DNA from: Sphingomonadaceae bacterium
Lineage (GTDB): Bacteria; Pseudomonadota; Alphaproteobacteria; Sphingomonadales; Sphingomonadaceae
Direction of reading: 5' to 3'
DNA length: 64,000 nucleotides
Assembly: GCA_947473355.1 (NCBI GenBank)
Contig: CANJCQ010000007.1
Location: forward strand, 1 to 64,000
Positions 47,606 through 57,199 of this stretch are shown here, one piece after another. The position numbers were made by a program, and so were the translations under genes. Every line of letters begins with the position of its first letter. Within the stretch, counting starts at the first letter, position 1. Under the pieces are notes generated by a model. That model did not search any database. It was not told the DNA's origin and worked only from the letters and a program-made list of their open reading frames with translations.

Positions 47606-48351
47606 TGCCGGACGCGCTGAATGACGCCGAGCTCGCCGCACACCTCGCCGAAGTCGCGGGAAAGCTGCTGATCGAAGTGCGCGAATCCGGCATGTTGTCG
47701 CTGAAGGCGCTGGGCAAGGCAGGGGACGCCACAGCCAACCAGTTCCTCGTCCACGCGCTGCGCGAACAGCGGCCTGACGACGGCTTGCTGTCCGAAGAGG
47801 AAAAGGACAATGCCGAGCGCCTGTCCCAAAGCCGCGTCTGGATCGTCGATCCGGTCGACGGCACTCGCGAGTATGGCGAAGCGCGGACCGACTGGGCGGT
47901 GCATGTTGCGCTCGCCGTGGGCGGCGTCGCCAGCATCGGCGCAGTGGCGCTGCCGGGGCTGGGCGTGGTCTTGCGCACCGACAAGCCGCAAGTAGTGCCG
48001 CCCGCTCCGTCCAAGCTCCGCATGGTCGTCAGCCGCACTCGCCCGGCGCGCGAAGCCACTGAAGTCGCCGAAAAAATCGGTGCCGAGCTGGTGCCGATGG
48101 GCTCGGCCGGGGCCAAGGCCATGGCCATCGTGCTGGGGCAAGCCGATATCTATCTGCATTCCGGCGGCCAATACGAATGGGACAGCTGCGCTCCTGCCGC
48201 AGTGGCGCTGGCGCATGGCCTGCATTGTTCGCGCATCGACGGCTCACCGCTGGTTTACAACCAGGCCGATGTTTACATGCCGGATCTGTTGATCTGCCGG
48301 AAGGAACACGCGCAACAAGTTCTGGACGAAGTGGCAGGGCTGGCTAAGTAA
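47605..48351 (+). CDS. cysQ: 3'(2'),5'-bisphosphate nucleotidase
   Basis: LLSEEEKDN, VWIVDPVDGTREYGE, YEWDSCAPAAVALAHGL; GTG start overlapping the cysNC stop. Confidence 0.9.
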   Translation: MPDALNDAELAAHLAEVAGKLLIEVRESGMLSLKALGKAGDATANQFLVHALREQRPDDGLLSEEEKDNAERLSQSRVWIVDPVDGTREYGEARTDWAVHVALAVGGVASIGAVALPGLGVVLRTDKPQVVPPAPSKLRMVVSRTRPAREATEVAEKIGAELVPMGSAGAKAMAIVLGQADIYLHSGGQYEWDSCAPAAVALAHGLHCSRIDGSPLVYNQADVYMPDLLICRKEHAQQVLDEVAGLAK

Positions 48352-48435
48352 GATGGCCTAGAAGCCCATTTCACCGTTGCCAAATTGCCACATGGCGCGC
48401 CGATTTTGACCTCCAGACGTGGCAGGACCGATGAA

Positions 48436-48463
48436 TTGACTTGGAACTGCGCCAGATTATGCT
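48436..48463 (+). promoter_or_regulatory. Candidate sigma-70-like promoter for the TonB receptor
   Basis: TTGACT-N16-TATGCT, followed by ~120-nt leader with CCCAAGC-GCTT-GCTTGGG hairpin. Confidence 0.45.
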
Positions 48464-48592
48464 AGTGCCTCGCCCCAAGCGCTTGCTTGGGCAGGTGCGG
48501 GCCGGACGCGCGCAAGGCGCATCGGTTGGGACGGATTTTCGGAAAAGCCATTTGCACAACGCAGTGGCATCCGCGCTGGGGGGGCGGATTTT

Positions 48593-51271
48593 ATGCTTAC
48601 CATTCGGACAATCGCGCTCGCGAGCGCAAGCCTGCTGGTGCTGCCGATGCCTGCTTTCGCGCAAGAGGCGCCTTCGGCCAATGCAGCCGACGAGAATGCC
48701 GACAACGACAAGGATATCATCGTCACCGGCACCCTGATCCGCGGCATCGCGCCCGGCGGTTCGCAGTCGATCGGTGTCAGCCAGGAAAAGATCTCCGCGA
48801 TTGGCGCTGCCAACACCTCGGACCTGATCGCCAGCGTGCCGCAGGCGGGCAACTTCCTCGGTTTCGTTGGCGTGCGTGGCAGCTCAAACTTCTCGCTCGC
48901 GGTCAACCGCCCTTCGCTGCGCTATCTCGGCAGCACCTCGGCCTCCGGCGGCTCGACCCTGCTGCTGCTCGACGGCCATCGCATGCCCGGCATGGGCATC
49001 ATCCAGTCGTCTGCCGACCTCGACGCGATCTCGGCCGGAGCGATCGAGCGGGTAGACATCATTACCGATGGTGGCTCTTCGACCTATGGTTCCGACGCAA
49101 TTGGCGGGGTGATGAACTTCATCACGCGCAAGCGTTTCGACGCCATCGAGACCAAGGCCAACGTCGGCTTTGCCCACAACTACATGCAGTATAACTTGGG
49201 TGTGACAGCGGGTGGAACTGTCGGCAACGTTTCGGCTTATTTCACCTATGATTACAACAAGCATGACGAACTTTACGGCAGCGATCTCGATTGGTCGCAG
49301 AGCCGCGACTGGATCAACAATGCAGGTTCCGCACTTGATTGCAACGTCGGCTCCATCCGGGTCGGCTCCACCATCTATGCGCTTCCCGGCCTGACGGCCG
49401 GCATCGGCAATCGCTGCGACAATACCGAATTGCAGACCTTCTATCCGAAGGAAGAAAAGCACTCGGCGCTGGCCAGTATTTCGATCGACTCCGGCGGCCC
49501 GGTCAGCTTCCAGGTCAAGGCCTATTACGTCAATCGCGTGAACAAGTCCGATGGTGGACCACTGGTGATAGCCGGCGGCTCGACGGTGACGAGCGCAAAT
49601 CGCTTTGCCGCGCCGATTCTCGCGGCCATTCCGGGCTCGCCGACGTCAGGCGTTTATACCTACAATCTCTCGCCGGCGCTCGGCAATACGGCCTTCCAGA
49701 ACACCTACATGGAAAGCTGGGGCATCACGCCCACGATGAAGTGGGATTTCGCCAAGGGCTGGCAGCTCAATGCCATGTTCAACTATGGCAAGAGCAATGC
49801 AAGGTACGTCGGCCAGATTGTAAATGCCACGCCGATCTCCACGGCAATCGCCAATGGTTCGTTCAATCCTTTCAACATTGCGGATCCGAACAATGCGGTG
49901 GCCTTGAACCTGGCACAGGATCAATTCGTGTTTGGCCGTGCCAGGCACGACCTGATCAACGCCCGAGCCATTGTCGATGGCCCGCTGTTCACCTTGCCGT
50001 CCGGCGACGTCAAGGCGGCACTCGGCGTGGAATATATCCGCGAGAGTTATGAAGGCAACAACACCCGCAATATCACATTCGCTGGTATTGCGACGCTGGC
50101 GGATCGCACCGCCGCCCGCAATGTCTATTCGGTGTTCGGAGAACTCAACATTCCGGTGACGGGCGAGGGCCACGGTCCGTTCCACGCCTTCAACATCTCC
50201 GCTTCGGCCCGCTACGACCATTACAGCGATTTCGGCGGCACCTTCAATCCGAAGATCGGCGTAGTCATTGAACCGACCGACTGGTTTACCCTGCGCGGCA
50301 ACTGGGGCAAGGCGTTCCAGGCGCCAGGCATTTCCGATATCGCTCTGAGCGGCGCGACGACGGGCAACATCCTGCCGATCTCGGTTCGCCCATTCACCAA
50401 CCCTGCGGTTCCGACCGTCCCGGGCCGGACGCTGTTGCTGGCGATGGGCGGCACGATCTCGCCGTTGTTGCCGCAAACCGCCAAGACCTGGTCACTTGGT
50501 TTTGACATCAAGCCACCAGCTACAGGCATTTCAGCCGGACTGACCTACTACAACATCGATTTCAAGGGCGTGATAGGCATTCTGCCAATCTCCGATCCGA
50601 CGACCTACTACCGTGATTTCCCGGCCAGCAGCGTTATCTTCACGGCGGGCAATGCGGCGATGCAGGCCTTTTACAATTCGTTCAATGCCGTCAATGGTGC
50701 GGCAACACTTGCGCAGCTGCCAGCTGGCGGGTTTGATAACGTTTACGGCGTGCTCGACAGCCGCACGCAGAATCTCGCCCGCATCAAGACCTCTGGTCTC
50801 GACTTCTACCTGCGCTACAACCACGAGACCGGCTTCGGCAGCATCTATGCGGATATCGCCGGCAACCGCGTGCTCAAGTTCGATCGCCAGTCCGGCCCGG
50901 ATTCTGCGCTCATCGACAACTTGAGCCTCAACACCACCAAGCTGCGCTTCGGCGCGACGGTCGGTGCTGTGGTCGGCAATCTGCGCAGCCAGCTGACCTG
51001 GAACTTCTCGCAAGGCTATAACATTCTGCCGGTCGCGTCAACGCTGAACCAGTCGCATGTCGGCAGCTTCAACGTCTTCAACCTCTACTTCCAGTACAAG
51101 GTGCCGGGCGAAAGCAAGATCGTCAAAGACCTAGCCTTCACGCTCAACATCGACAATGTTCTCGATACCGATCCGCCGCTGTTCCGCGGTGCGGACAACT
51201 CGCTCTTCGGTGTGCGCAACGGCTTCACGCTCGGACGGCTCGTCAAGATCGGCGTTTCGAAGAAGTTCTGA
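48593..51271 (+). CDS. TonB-dependent receptor
   Basis: Signal peptide; DIIVTGTLIRG TonB-box-like region; plug GSTLLLLDGHRMPG...IERVDIITDGGSSTYGSDAIGGVMNFITRK; C-terminal RLVKIGVSKKF. Confidence 0.95.
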   Translation: MLTIRTIALASASLLVLPMPAFAQEAPSANAADENADNDKDIIVTGTLIRGIAPGGSQSIGVSQEKISAIGAANTSDLIASVPQAGNFLGFVGVRGSSNFSLAVNRPSLRYLGSTSASGGSTLLLLDGHRMPGMGIIQSSADLDAISAGAIERVDIITDGGSSTYGSDAIGGVMNFITRKRFDAIETKANVGFAHNYMQYNLGVTAGGTVGNVSAYFTYDYNKHDELYGSDLDWSQSRDWINNAGSALDCNVGSIRVGSTIYALPGLTAGIGNRCDNTELQTFYPKEEKHSALASISIDSGGPVSFQVKAYYVNRVNKSDGGPLVIAGGSTVTSANRFAAPILAAIPGSPTSGVYTYNLSPALGNTAFQNTYMESWGITPTMKWDFAKGWQLNAMFNYGKSNARYVGQIVNATPISTAIANGSFNPFNIADPNNAVALNLAQDQFVFGRARHDLINARAIVDGPLFTLPSGDVKAALGVEYIRESYEGNNTRNITFAGIATLADRTAARNVYSVFGELNIPVTGEGHGPFHAFNISASARYDHYSDFGGTFNPKIGVVIEPTDWFTLRGNWGKAFQAPGISDIALSGATTGNILPISVRPFTNPAVPTVPGRTLLLAMGGTISPLLPQTAKTWSLGFDIKPPATGISAGLTYYNIDFKGVIGILPISDPTTYYRDFPASSVIFTAGNAAMQAFYNSFNAVNGAATLAQLPAGGFDNVYGVLDSRTQNLARIKTSGLDFYLRYNHETGFGSIYADIAGNRVLKFDRQSGPDSALIDNLSLNTTKLRFGATVGAVVGNLRSQLTWNFSQGYNILPVASTLNQSHVGSFNVFNLYFQYKVPGESKIVKDLAFTLNIDNVLDTDPPLFRGADNSLFGVRNGFTLGRLVKIGVSKKF

Positions 51272-51452
51272 TCAAAGGCGCAGCTACAACGAAGCGGCCG
51301 GGGGGAAACTTCCGGCCGTTTCTTTTTGGCTGCAGCATGCGCAGTTTCGCTTGCGTGACTCGCCCGGCTTGCGCATTGCATCAGCCAGCAATTCTCCCGG
51401 CCTGAATCTCCAGAAAGTACTGGCCGGGCATTCAAACCTGAGAGGAACCCCG

Positions 51453-52436
51453 ATGTTTTCCGCAATCCTGATCGAAAAGACCGAGACTGGCCAGACCTGC
51501 GCATTGAAGCAGCTTGATGACAGCCAGCTGCCCGAAGGCGATGTCACCATTGATGTCCAGTATTCGACGATCAACTACAAGGACGGCCTCGCCATGACTG
51601 GCTCGGGCCCCGTTGTGCGGCGCTGGCCGATGGTCCCCGGTATCGATCTGGTCGGCACGGTGAGCGACAGCTCCTATGCCGAGTTCAAGTCGGGCGACGT
51701 GGTGCTGCTCAATGGCTGGGGCGTGGGCGAAGTGCATTGGGGCGGGCTTGCAACCAAGGCGCGGCTCAACGGCGACTGGCTGATCAAGCTGCCTTCAGGC
51801 TTCACTGGCCAGCAGGCCATGGCGATCGGCACCGCAGGCTACACTGCCTCGCTTTCGGTCGATGCACTGGTCAAGTTCGGGATCACCCCCGATCAGGGCA
51901 CGATCCTGGTCACTGGCACTCCCGGCGGCGTCGGCTCGGTGGCGACCGCATTGCTCAAGAAGGCGGGGTACACGGTCACTGCCTCGTTCGGCGATGAGAG
52001 CGAGAAGGAATACCTCACCAAGCTCGGCGCCAGTGACTTCATTCACCGTGACGAACTGTCCTCGCCGGGCAAGCCGCTGCAGAAAGAGCTGTGGGCTGGC
52101 GTGATCGATTCCGTCGGCAGCCACACTTTGGTCAATGCCATTGCCCAGACCAAGTATCGCGGCGCGGTCACGGCTTGCGGTCTTGCCCAGGGCGCAGACC
52201 TGCCGGGCACGGTGATGCCGATCATCCTGCGCGGCGTTTCGATCCTCGGCATCGATTCAGTGATGTGCCCCAAGGGCCCCCGCATGGCCGCCTGGGACCG
52301 GCTCGACAAGGATCTGGACCGCGACCTGATCGCCGTGATCGGCGCGGAAGTTGGATTGTCGGAAGCGATGCAGGCCGGTGCAGATATTGTTGCGGGCAAG
52401 ATCCGCGGTCGGGTGATCGTTGATGTAAACCGCTGA
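51453..52436 (+). CDS. Acrylyl-CoA reductase/quinone oxidoreductase-like MDR protein (YhdH/AcuI family)
   Basis: YSTINYKDGLAMTGSGPVVRRWPMVPGIDLVGTV; ILVTGTPGGVGSVATALLKKAGYTV. Confidence 0.92.
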   Translation: MFSAILIEKTETGQTCALKQLDDSQLPEGDVTIDVQYSTINYKDGLAMTGSGPVVRRWPMVPGIDLVGTVSDSSYAEFKSGDVVLLNGWGVGEVHWGGLATKARLNGDWLIKLPSGFTGQQAMAIGTAGYTASLSVDALVKFGITPDQGTILVTGTPGGVGSVATALLKKAGYTVTASFGDESEKEYLTKLGASDFIHRDELSSPGKPLQKELWAGVIDSVGSHTLVNAIAQTKYRGAVTACGLAQGADLPGTVMPIILRGVSILGIDSVMCPKGPRMAAWDRLDKDLDRDLIAVIGAEVGLSEAMQAGADIVAGKIRGRVIVDVNR

Positions 52437-52444
52437 TTTGCTCA

Positions 52445-52460
52445 CTCCCCTTGAGGGGAG
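52445..52460. repeat. Small perfect hairpin between coding regions
   Basis: CTCCCC-TTGA-GGGGAG. Confidence 0.5.
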
Positions 52461-52485
52461 GGGCACGCAATTTGGGAGAGAAGAA

Positions 52486-53679
52486 ATGGCAGACGCAGGC
52501 ACCAATGAAGGCCCCCAGCTTGACCTCAGCGATGTCGATCATCGCCTGGGGCAGCTGGTTGGCGGCGGGCAGCTCTATGAGCCCTGCGCCAAGAGCGATA
52601 TCCGCCGCTGGGTCATGGCGATGGACTATGTCAATCCGCTGCACTGGGACCAGGAATTCGCCAAAACCACGAAATACGGCGACATCATCGCGCCCCAATC
52701 GATCGCTGTCGCGCTCGATTATGGCCATGGCTGCCAGCCGGCCTGCGTCGGCCACATCCCCGGCAGCCACCTGATTTTTGGCGGCGAGGAGTGGTGGTGG
52801 TATGGCACGCCAGTGCGCCCCGGCGACAAGCTGTTCCAGGAGCGCCGTTTCTATGACTACAAGGTCACTGATACAAAGTTCGCCGGCCCGACCATGTTCA
52901 GCCGCGGCGATACTACCCACCGCAACCAGCACGGGTCGTTGATCGCCAAGGCGCGCTCGACCGCGATTCGCTATCTCGCCGCCGAAGCCGAGCGGATGGG
53001 CATGTATGATGCGACGGCAGGCGAGCTGAAACGCTGGACCAAGCAGGAACTCGCCGAAGTCGACAAGGTCCGCCACGAATGGCTGATGTCGAACCGCACT
53101 GGCAAATCCCCGCACTGGGAGGAAGTTTCGATCGGCGACAAGCTGCCGCGCCGGGTGATCGGCCCGCACTCGATCGCCAGCTTCACCACCGAATACCGTG
53201 CCTTCTTGTTCAACATATGGGGCACTTTCCACTGGACAGCACCCGAGGGCGTGGTGGATCCTTGGGTCAACCAGGATCCGGGCTGGCTCCCCGAATTCGC
53301 TTTCGACGAAAATCTGGCGATGATCGATCCGCGCGCCCGCGACGGGCTCTATGTCGGTCCTTCGCGCGGCCACATCGACGATTCCTATGCCGAGGAAGTC
53401 GGCATGAGCCGTGCCTATGGCTATGGCGCGACCATGGCGGCGTGGAACACCGACTACCTCGCCTTCTGGGCCGGGCACGACGGCATGGTCCGCCACGCCA
53501 AGAGCGATTTCCGCACCCCGGCGTTTGAAGGCGATGTCACTTTCTTCGAAGGCGAAGTGGTCGACAAGATCGAGAACTCGCAGTGGGGCTTCCCGGTGGT
53601 GCAGGTGAAGGTCAAGCTGACCGACCAGAACGGCAAGACCGTGGTCAGCTCGCTCAACGAAGTCGAGTTGCCCTACTGA
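52486..53679 (+). CDS. MaoC-like / FAS1-type dehydratase-domain protein
   Basis: Double hotdog-like arrangement: MAMDYVNPLHWDQEFAKTTKYGDIIAPQ, GGEEWWWYGTPVRPGDKLFQERRF, FEGDVTFFEGEVVDKIENSQWGFPVVQVKVKLTDQNGKTV. Confidence 0.78.
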   Translation: MADAGTNEGPQLDLSDVDHRLGQLVGGGQLYEPCAKSDIRRWVMAMDYVNPLHWDQEFAKTTKYGDIIAPQSIAVALDYGHGCQPACVGHIPGSHLIFGGEEWWWYGTPVRPGDKLFQERRFYDYKVTDTKFAGPTMFSRGDTTHRNQHGSLIAKARSTAIRYLAAEAERMGMYDATAGELKRWTKQELAEVDKVRHEWLMSNRTGKSPHWEEVSIGDKLPRRVIGPHSIASFTTEYRAFLFNIWGTFHWTAPEGVVDPWVNQDPGWLPEFAFDENLAMIDPRARDGLYVGPSRGHIDDSYAEEVGMSRAYGYGATMAAWNTDYLAFWAGHDGMVRHAKSDFRTPAFEGDVTFFEGEVVDKIENSQWGFPVVQVKVKLTDQNGKTVVSSLNEVELPY

Positions 53680-55382
53680 TGAAAAGCCTGCTGGTTGATC
53701 CCGCGCTGTCCGTCTCGCGCGGCATTCCGCTGTCCGAGGAAGAGGGCATCGGCCCGCTGACTCTCGGCGGCTATGTGCGGGAGATCGCCGCGCGGTTCGG
53801 TCCGCGCGAGGCGGCGATGATCTACCTCGACGGCGAGGCCGTGCGCTGGACCTATGACGACCTGCTGGCGCGCGCGCTGGAAGTGGCGCGTTCGCTGGCG
53901 GCATTGGGCGTGGGCAAGGGCACCCGGGTCGGGATCCTGTGCGCCAACCGGCTCGAATTCCTCGCCTGCCTGTTCGGCACTTCGCTCGCGGGCGGCGTTG
54001 CGACGACGATCAGCACTTTCTTCACTGCGCACGAGCTCGACGAGGTGCTGAAAGCATGCGCCTGTTCGGTGCTGCTGGTGGAGCGCAAGGTCCTCAAGAA
54101 GGACTTCGCCGAAATGCTGGCCGAGCTGGAGCCGCAGGTGATGACTGCCGCGCCCGGCAAGCTTGCCTCGCTGCGCTATCCCTTCCTGCAGCATCTGGCC
54201 CTGGTCGATAGCGACGCGAGGTTTGGTTGCATTGAAGGCTGGAGCACCTTCCTTGCGCGGGGCGATGAAGTCTCGCTCGAACTGATCGAAGCCATGGGCC
54301 AGGCCGTCGCCCCAAGCGATCCCGGCCTGCTCAAGTTCTCCTCCGGCTCCACCGGCAAGGTCAAAGGTATCCTCAGCGCACATCGGGGTGTCTGCCTCCA
54401 GCTTTGGCGCTGGAAGCAGTGGTATCAGGTCGATCCTGCTTACCCGGTGCGGATGTGGTCGGCGAACGGCTTTTTCTGGTCGGGCAATTTTGCCATGGCG
54501 CTGGGCGGAACCTTGTCTTCGGGCGGCACACTGGTGCTGCAGCGCTGGTTCGATGCCGACGAGGCGCTGGACTTGATGGAGACGGAAAAGGTCACATTCC
54601 TTAACGCCTGGCCGCACCAGTGGGCCCAGCTCGAAGCTTCGCCCAACTACCTGACCACCGATCTTTCGGCGCTGCACTATATTGATCGCGATACGCTGGT
54701 CGCCCGCCATCCCACGGTGAAAACGGACTGGACCGAAAACCGCTGGGCCTATGGCAACACCGAGACTTTCACGCTCATCACCGTTTATCCGGCCTGCTCG
54801 CCGCTCGAACTCACTGGCACCAGCCACGGCATCCCGACTGCGGGCTCGACCATCAAGATCGTTGATCCGCTGACCGGAGAGACCACGCCGCTTGGCGGGC
54901 GCGGCGAAATTGCGGTCAAGGGCCCGACGCTGATGCTCGGCTATGTCGGCATTCCGCTCGATCAGTCGCTCGATGCCGATGGCTTCCTGCGCTGCGGCGA
55001 TGGCGGCTATATGGATGAGCTTGGCCGGCTCTATTGGGAAGGGCGGCTCAACGATATCATCAAGACCGGCGGGGCCAACGTGTCGCCGATCGAGATCGAC
55101 GAGGCGATCCGGCTGTGCCCCGGGGTCAAGGTTTCGCAGACAGTCGGTGTACCCGACGATCTGCTGGGCGAACTGGTGGTCGGCTGCATCGTGCTGCAGG
55201 ATGACGCGAAGCTCGACGAGGATGCCATCAAGGCTTTCGCTAAGCAGAAGCTCGCCAGCTACAAGGTGCCGCGCCGGGTGCTGTTCTTCGCCGAGGATGA
55301 GCTCAAGACCACTGGCAGCGCCAAGATCAAGACCGCAGATTTGCGCAAGCTGGCAGCCGAACGGCTGGCGGAAGAAGGATAG
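53679..55382 (+). CDS. AMP-dependent acyl-CoA synthetase/ligase
   Basis: LLKFSSGSTGKVKGILSAHRG, YGNTETF, GGRGEIAVKGPTLMLGY, WEGRLNDIIKTGGANVSPIEIDEAI. Confidence 0.94.
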   Translation: MKSLLVDPALSVSRGIPLSEEEGIGPLTLGGYVREIAARFGPREAAMIYLDGEAVRWTYDDLLARALEVARSLAALGVGKGTRVGILCANRLEFLACLFGTSLAGGVATTISTFFTAHELDEVLKACACSVLLVERKVLKKDFAEMLAELEPQVMTAAPGKLASLRYPFLQHLALVDSDARFGCIEGWSTFLARGDEVSLELIEAMGQAVAPSDPGLLKFSSGSTGKVKGILSAHRGVCLQLWRWKQWYQVDPAYPVRMWSANGFFWSGNFAMALGGTLSSGGTLVLQRWFDADEALDLMETEKVTFLNAWPHQWAQLEASPNYLTTDLSALHYIDRDTLVARHPTVKTDWTENRWAYGNTETFTLITVYPACSPLELTGTSHGIPTAGSTIKIVDPLTGETTPLGGRGEIAVKGPTLMLGYVGIPLDQSLDADGFLRCGDGGYMDELGRLYWEGRLNDIIKTGGANVSPIEIDEAIRLCPGVKVSQTVGVPDDLLGELVVGCIVLQDDAKLDEDAIKAFAKQKLASYKVPRRVLFFAEDELKTTGSAKIKTADLRKLAAERLAEEG

Positions 55383-55386
55383 ATTA

Positions 55387-55788
55387 ATGACCGATTTCAG
55401 CGACTGGGTGGCCGTGGCCAATGTCAAGGCCGCCTATTGCCGCCTGCTCGACACCAAGGACTGGGAGGGCTGGGGCGATCTGTTCACCGAGGACGCCGTG
55501 CTCGATGTCACCGGCAGCGGCGGCACGGTGGAGCATGGCCGCGCGGCCATTGTCGCCTCAGTGCGCGGTTCGATCGAGACCACGAAGACGGCGCATCAGG
55601 TGCATTTCCCCGAGATCACCATCCAGGGCGACAGCGCCACTGCGATCTGGCCGATGCAGGACCGCCTGTTCTGGGACGATGGCAAGACTATGACCGGCTT
55701 TGGCCACTATCACGAGACCTATGTGAAGCAGGACGGGCGCTGGCGGATTGCCACGCAGAAACTCACCCGCCTGATCATGGAAGCGTGA
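55387..55788 (+). CDS. SnoaL/NTF2-like protein
   Basis: VKAAYCRLLDTKDWEGWGDLFTEDAVLDVTG; GHYHETYVKQDGRWRIATQKLTRL. Confidence 0.87.
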   Translation: MTDFSDWVAVANVKAAYCRLLDTKDWEGWGDLFTEDAVLDVTGSGGTVEHGRAAIVASVRGSIETTKTAHQVHFPEITIQGDSATAIWPMQDRLFWDDGKTMTGFGHYHETYVKQDGRWRIATQKLTRLIMEA

Positions 55789-55807
55789 GAAAACAAAGGA
55801 ACAGCGG

Positions 55808-56671
55808 ATGCCGCGCATAGAAATCAACGGCCTGTCCATCGCCTATGACTTGATCGGTGATGGCGACAAGGCCATCACGATCACCCCCGGCGGCCGCTTT
55901 TCCCGCGATACGCCGGGCGTGCGCGAACTGGCCACTGCACTTGCCGCGCAGGGCTTCAAGGTGCTGATCTGGGACCGGCCCAACACCGGCGAGAGCGACC
56001 TCAGCTTCGACGCGGAATGCGAGAGTTTCCAGAACGCCGATACGCTGGCGGGCATGATCAAGGCGCTGGGGCTCGGCAAGGTGCTGGCCTACGGCGCTTC
56101 AGGCGGCAGCCGCGAGGCCTTGCTCCTCGCCATTCGCCACCCCGAATGCGTCGCGGGCGTGATCTGCCAGTGGCTGTCGGGCGGCGGCATCGGCATTGCC
56201 ACCCTGCCGATGGCCTACAACCACGATCCAGCCATCGCCGCATCATTGGGCGGTATGCAAGGCGTCGCTGAAATGCCGGCCTTCGCCGAACTGATCACAC
56301 GTAATCCGCGCAACAAGGATCTGCTGATGGCATGGGAGCCCGACAGTTTCATCCAGCGCATGCGCGACTGGGCCGACTGGTTCTTCTGTGCCCCCGGCAT
56401 GCCGATCAGCTGTGTGCGCGCCGGCGAGCTTGAGGGGGTCAAGGTTCCGGTCGTGATCCTGCGCAGCGGCGTCAGCGATATTCACCACACCCGCGCGACC
56501 AGCGAAAAGGTCGCCGCGATGATCCCCGGCGTCGATCTGCAGGAGCCGCCATGGGGCGACCGCGAATGGATGGAGCGGCTGGAAGGCAGTTTCAAGAACG
56601 GCACCGGGCTGTTCCTGAGCATGCCCAAACTGGTGCCGCAGATTGTGGCGCTGGCGGGCAAGTGCTGGTAA
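55808..56671 (+). CDS. Alpha/beta hydrolase
   Basis: ITITPGGRFSRDTPGVRELATALAAQGFKVLIWDRPNTGESDLS; VLAYGASGGSREALLLAIRHPE nucleophile elbow. Confidence 0.87.
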   Translation: MPRIEINGLSIAYDLIGDGDKAITITPGGRFSRDTPGVRELATALAAQGFKVLIWDRPNTGESDLSFDAECESFQNADTLAGMIKALGLGKVLAYGASGGSREALLLAIRHPECVAGVICQWLSGGGIGIATLPMAYNHDPAIAASLGGMQGVAEMPAFAELITRNPRNKDLLMAWEPDSFIQRMRDWADWFFCAPGMPISCVRAGELEGVKVPVVILRSGVSDIHHTRATSEKVAAMIPGVDLQEPPWGDREWMERLEGSFKNGTGLFLSMPKLVPQIVALAGKCW

Positions 56672-56752
56672 CTGGCGGCTGATCCACAACAAAACTCAGC
56701 GAGCTGAACATATCACTGGATTATAGTAAGCATTGCTATTATATCCAGGCGC

Positions 56753-57199
56753 ATGGACGAGAATATTGGCACATTACTGGCCCAGGTGTCACGCCTGTTA
56801 CGTCGCAGTTTCGATGAGCGCGCGCGCGGCATCGGCGTTACGCGCCCGCAATGGCAGGTGCTCAGCCTGCTGTTGATCCACGCCGGCTCCAACCAGGGTG
56901 CTCTCGCGGAAATGCTGGAGGTCGAGCCGATCACACTGGGCAGGATGATCGACCGACTACAAGAGGCCGAACTGGTAGAACGCCGCGCCGATCCCGCCGA
57001 CCGCCGCGCCTGGCGGATATTCCTGACAGAGAAGGGCGAAGGCCTGCTCGACAAGCTGCGGCCATTCGGGCGCGACACCCTCGGCACGGCGCTCGAAGGG
57101 GTCAGCGAAGCGGATCGCGACCAGTTCATGGCAACCCTGTTGCGCGTGCGCAGCAATCTCTCGCGCAAGGTCCAGCCGGACGTCGTCGCCAATGGCTGA
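56753..57199 (+). CDS. MarR family transcriptional regulator
   Basis: LRRSFDERARGIGVTRPQWQVLSLLLIHAGSNQGALAEMLEVEPITLGRMIDRLQEAELVERRADPADRRAW. Confidence 0.92.
   Translation: MDENIGTLLAQVSRLLRRSFDERARGIGVTRPQWQVLSLLLIHAGSNQGALAEMLEVEPITLGRMIDRLQEAELVERRADPADRRAWRIFLTEKGEGLLDKLRPFGRDTLGTALEGVSEADRDQFMATLLRVRSNLSRKVQPDVVANG

Noticed and set aside
45326-47641. 771-aa minus-strand ORF opposite cysD/cysNC
   Set aside because: Long antisense ORF explained by high GC3 codon bias; overlaps genes with unambiguous motifs.
52222-55427. 560-aa and 584-aa minus-strand ORFs opposite the dehydratase and acyl-CoA ligase
   Set aside because: Antisense GC artefacts; the sense strand carries AMP-binding and hotdog-type motifs.
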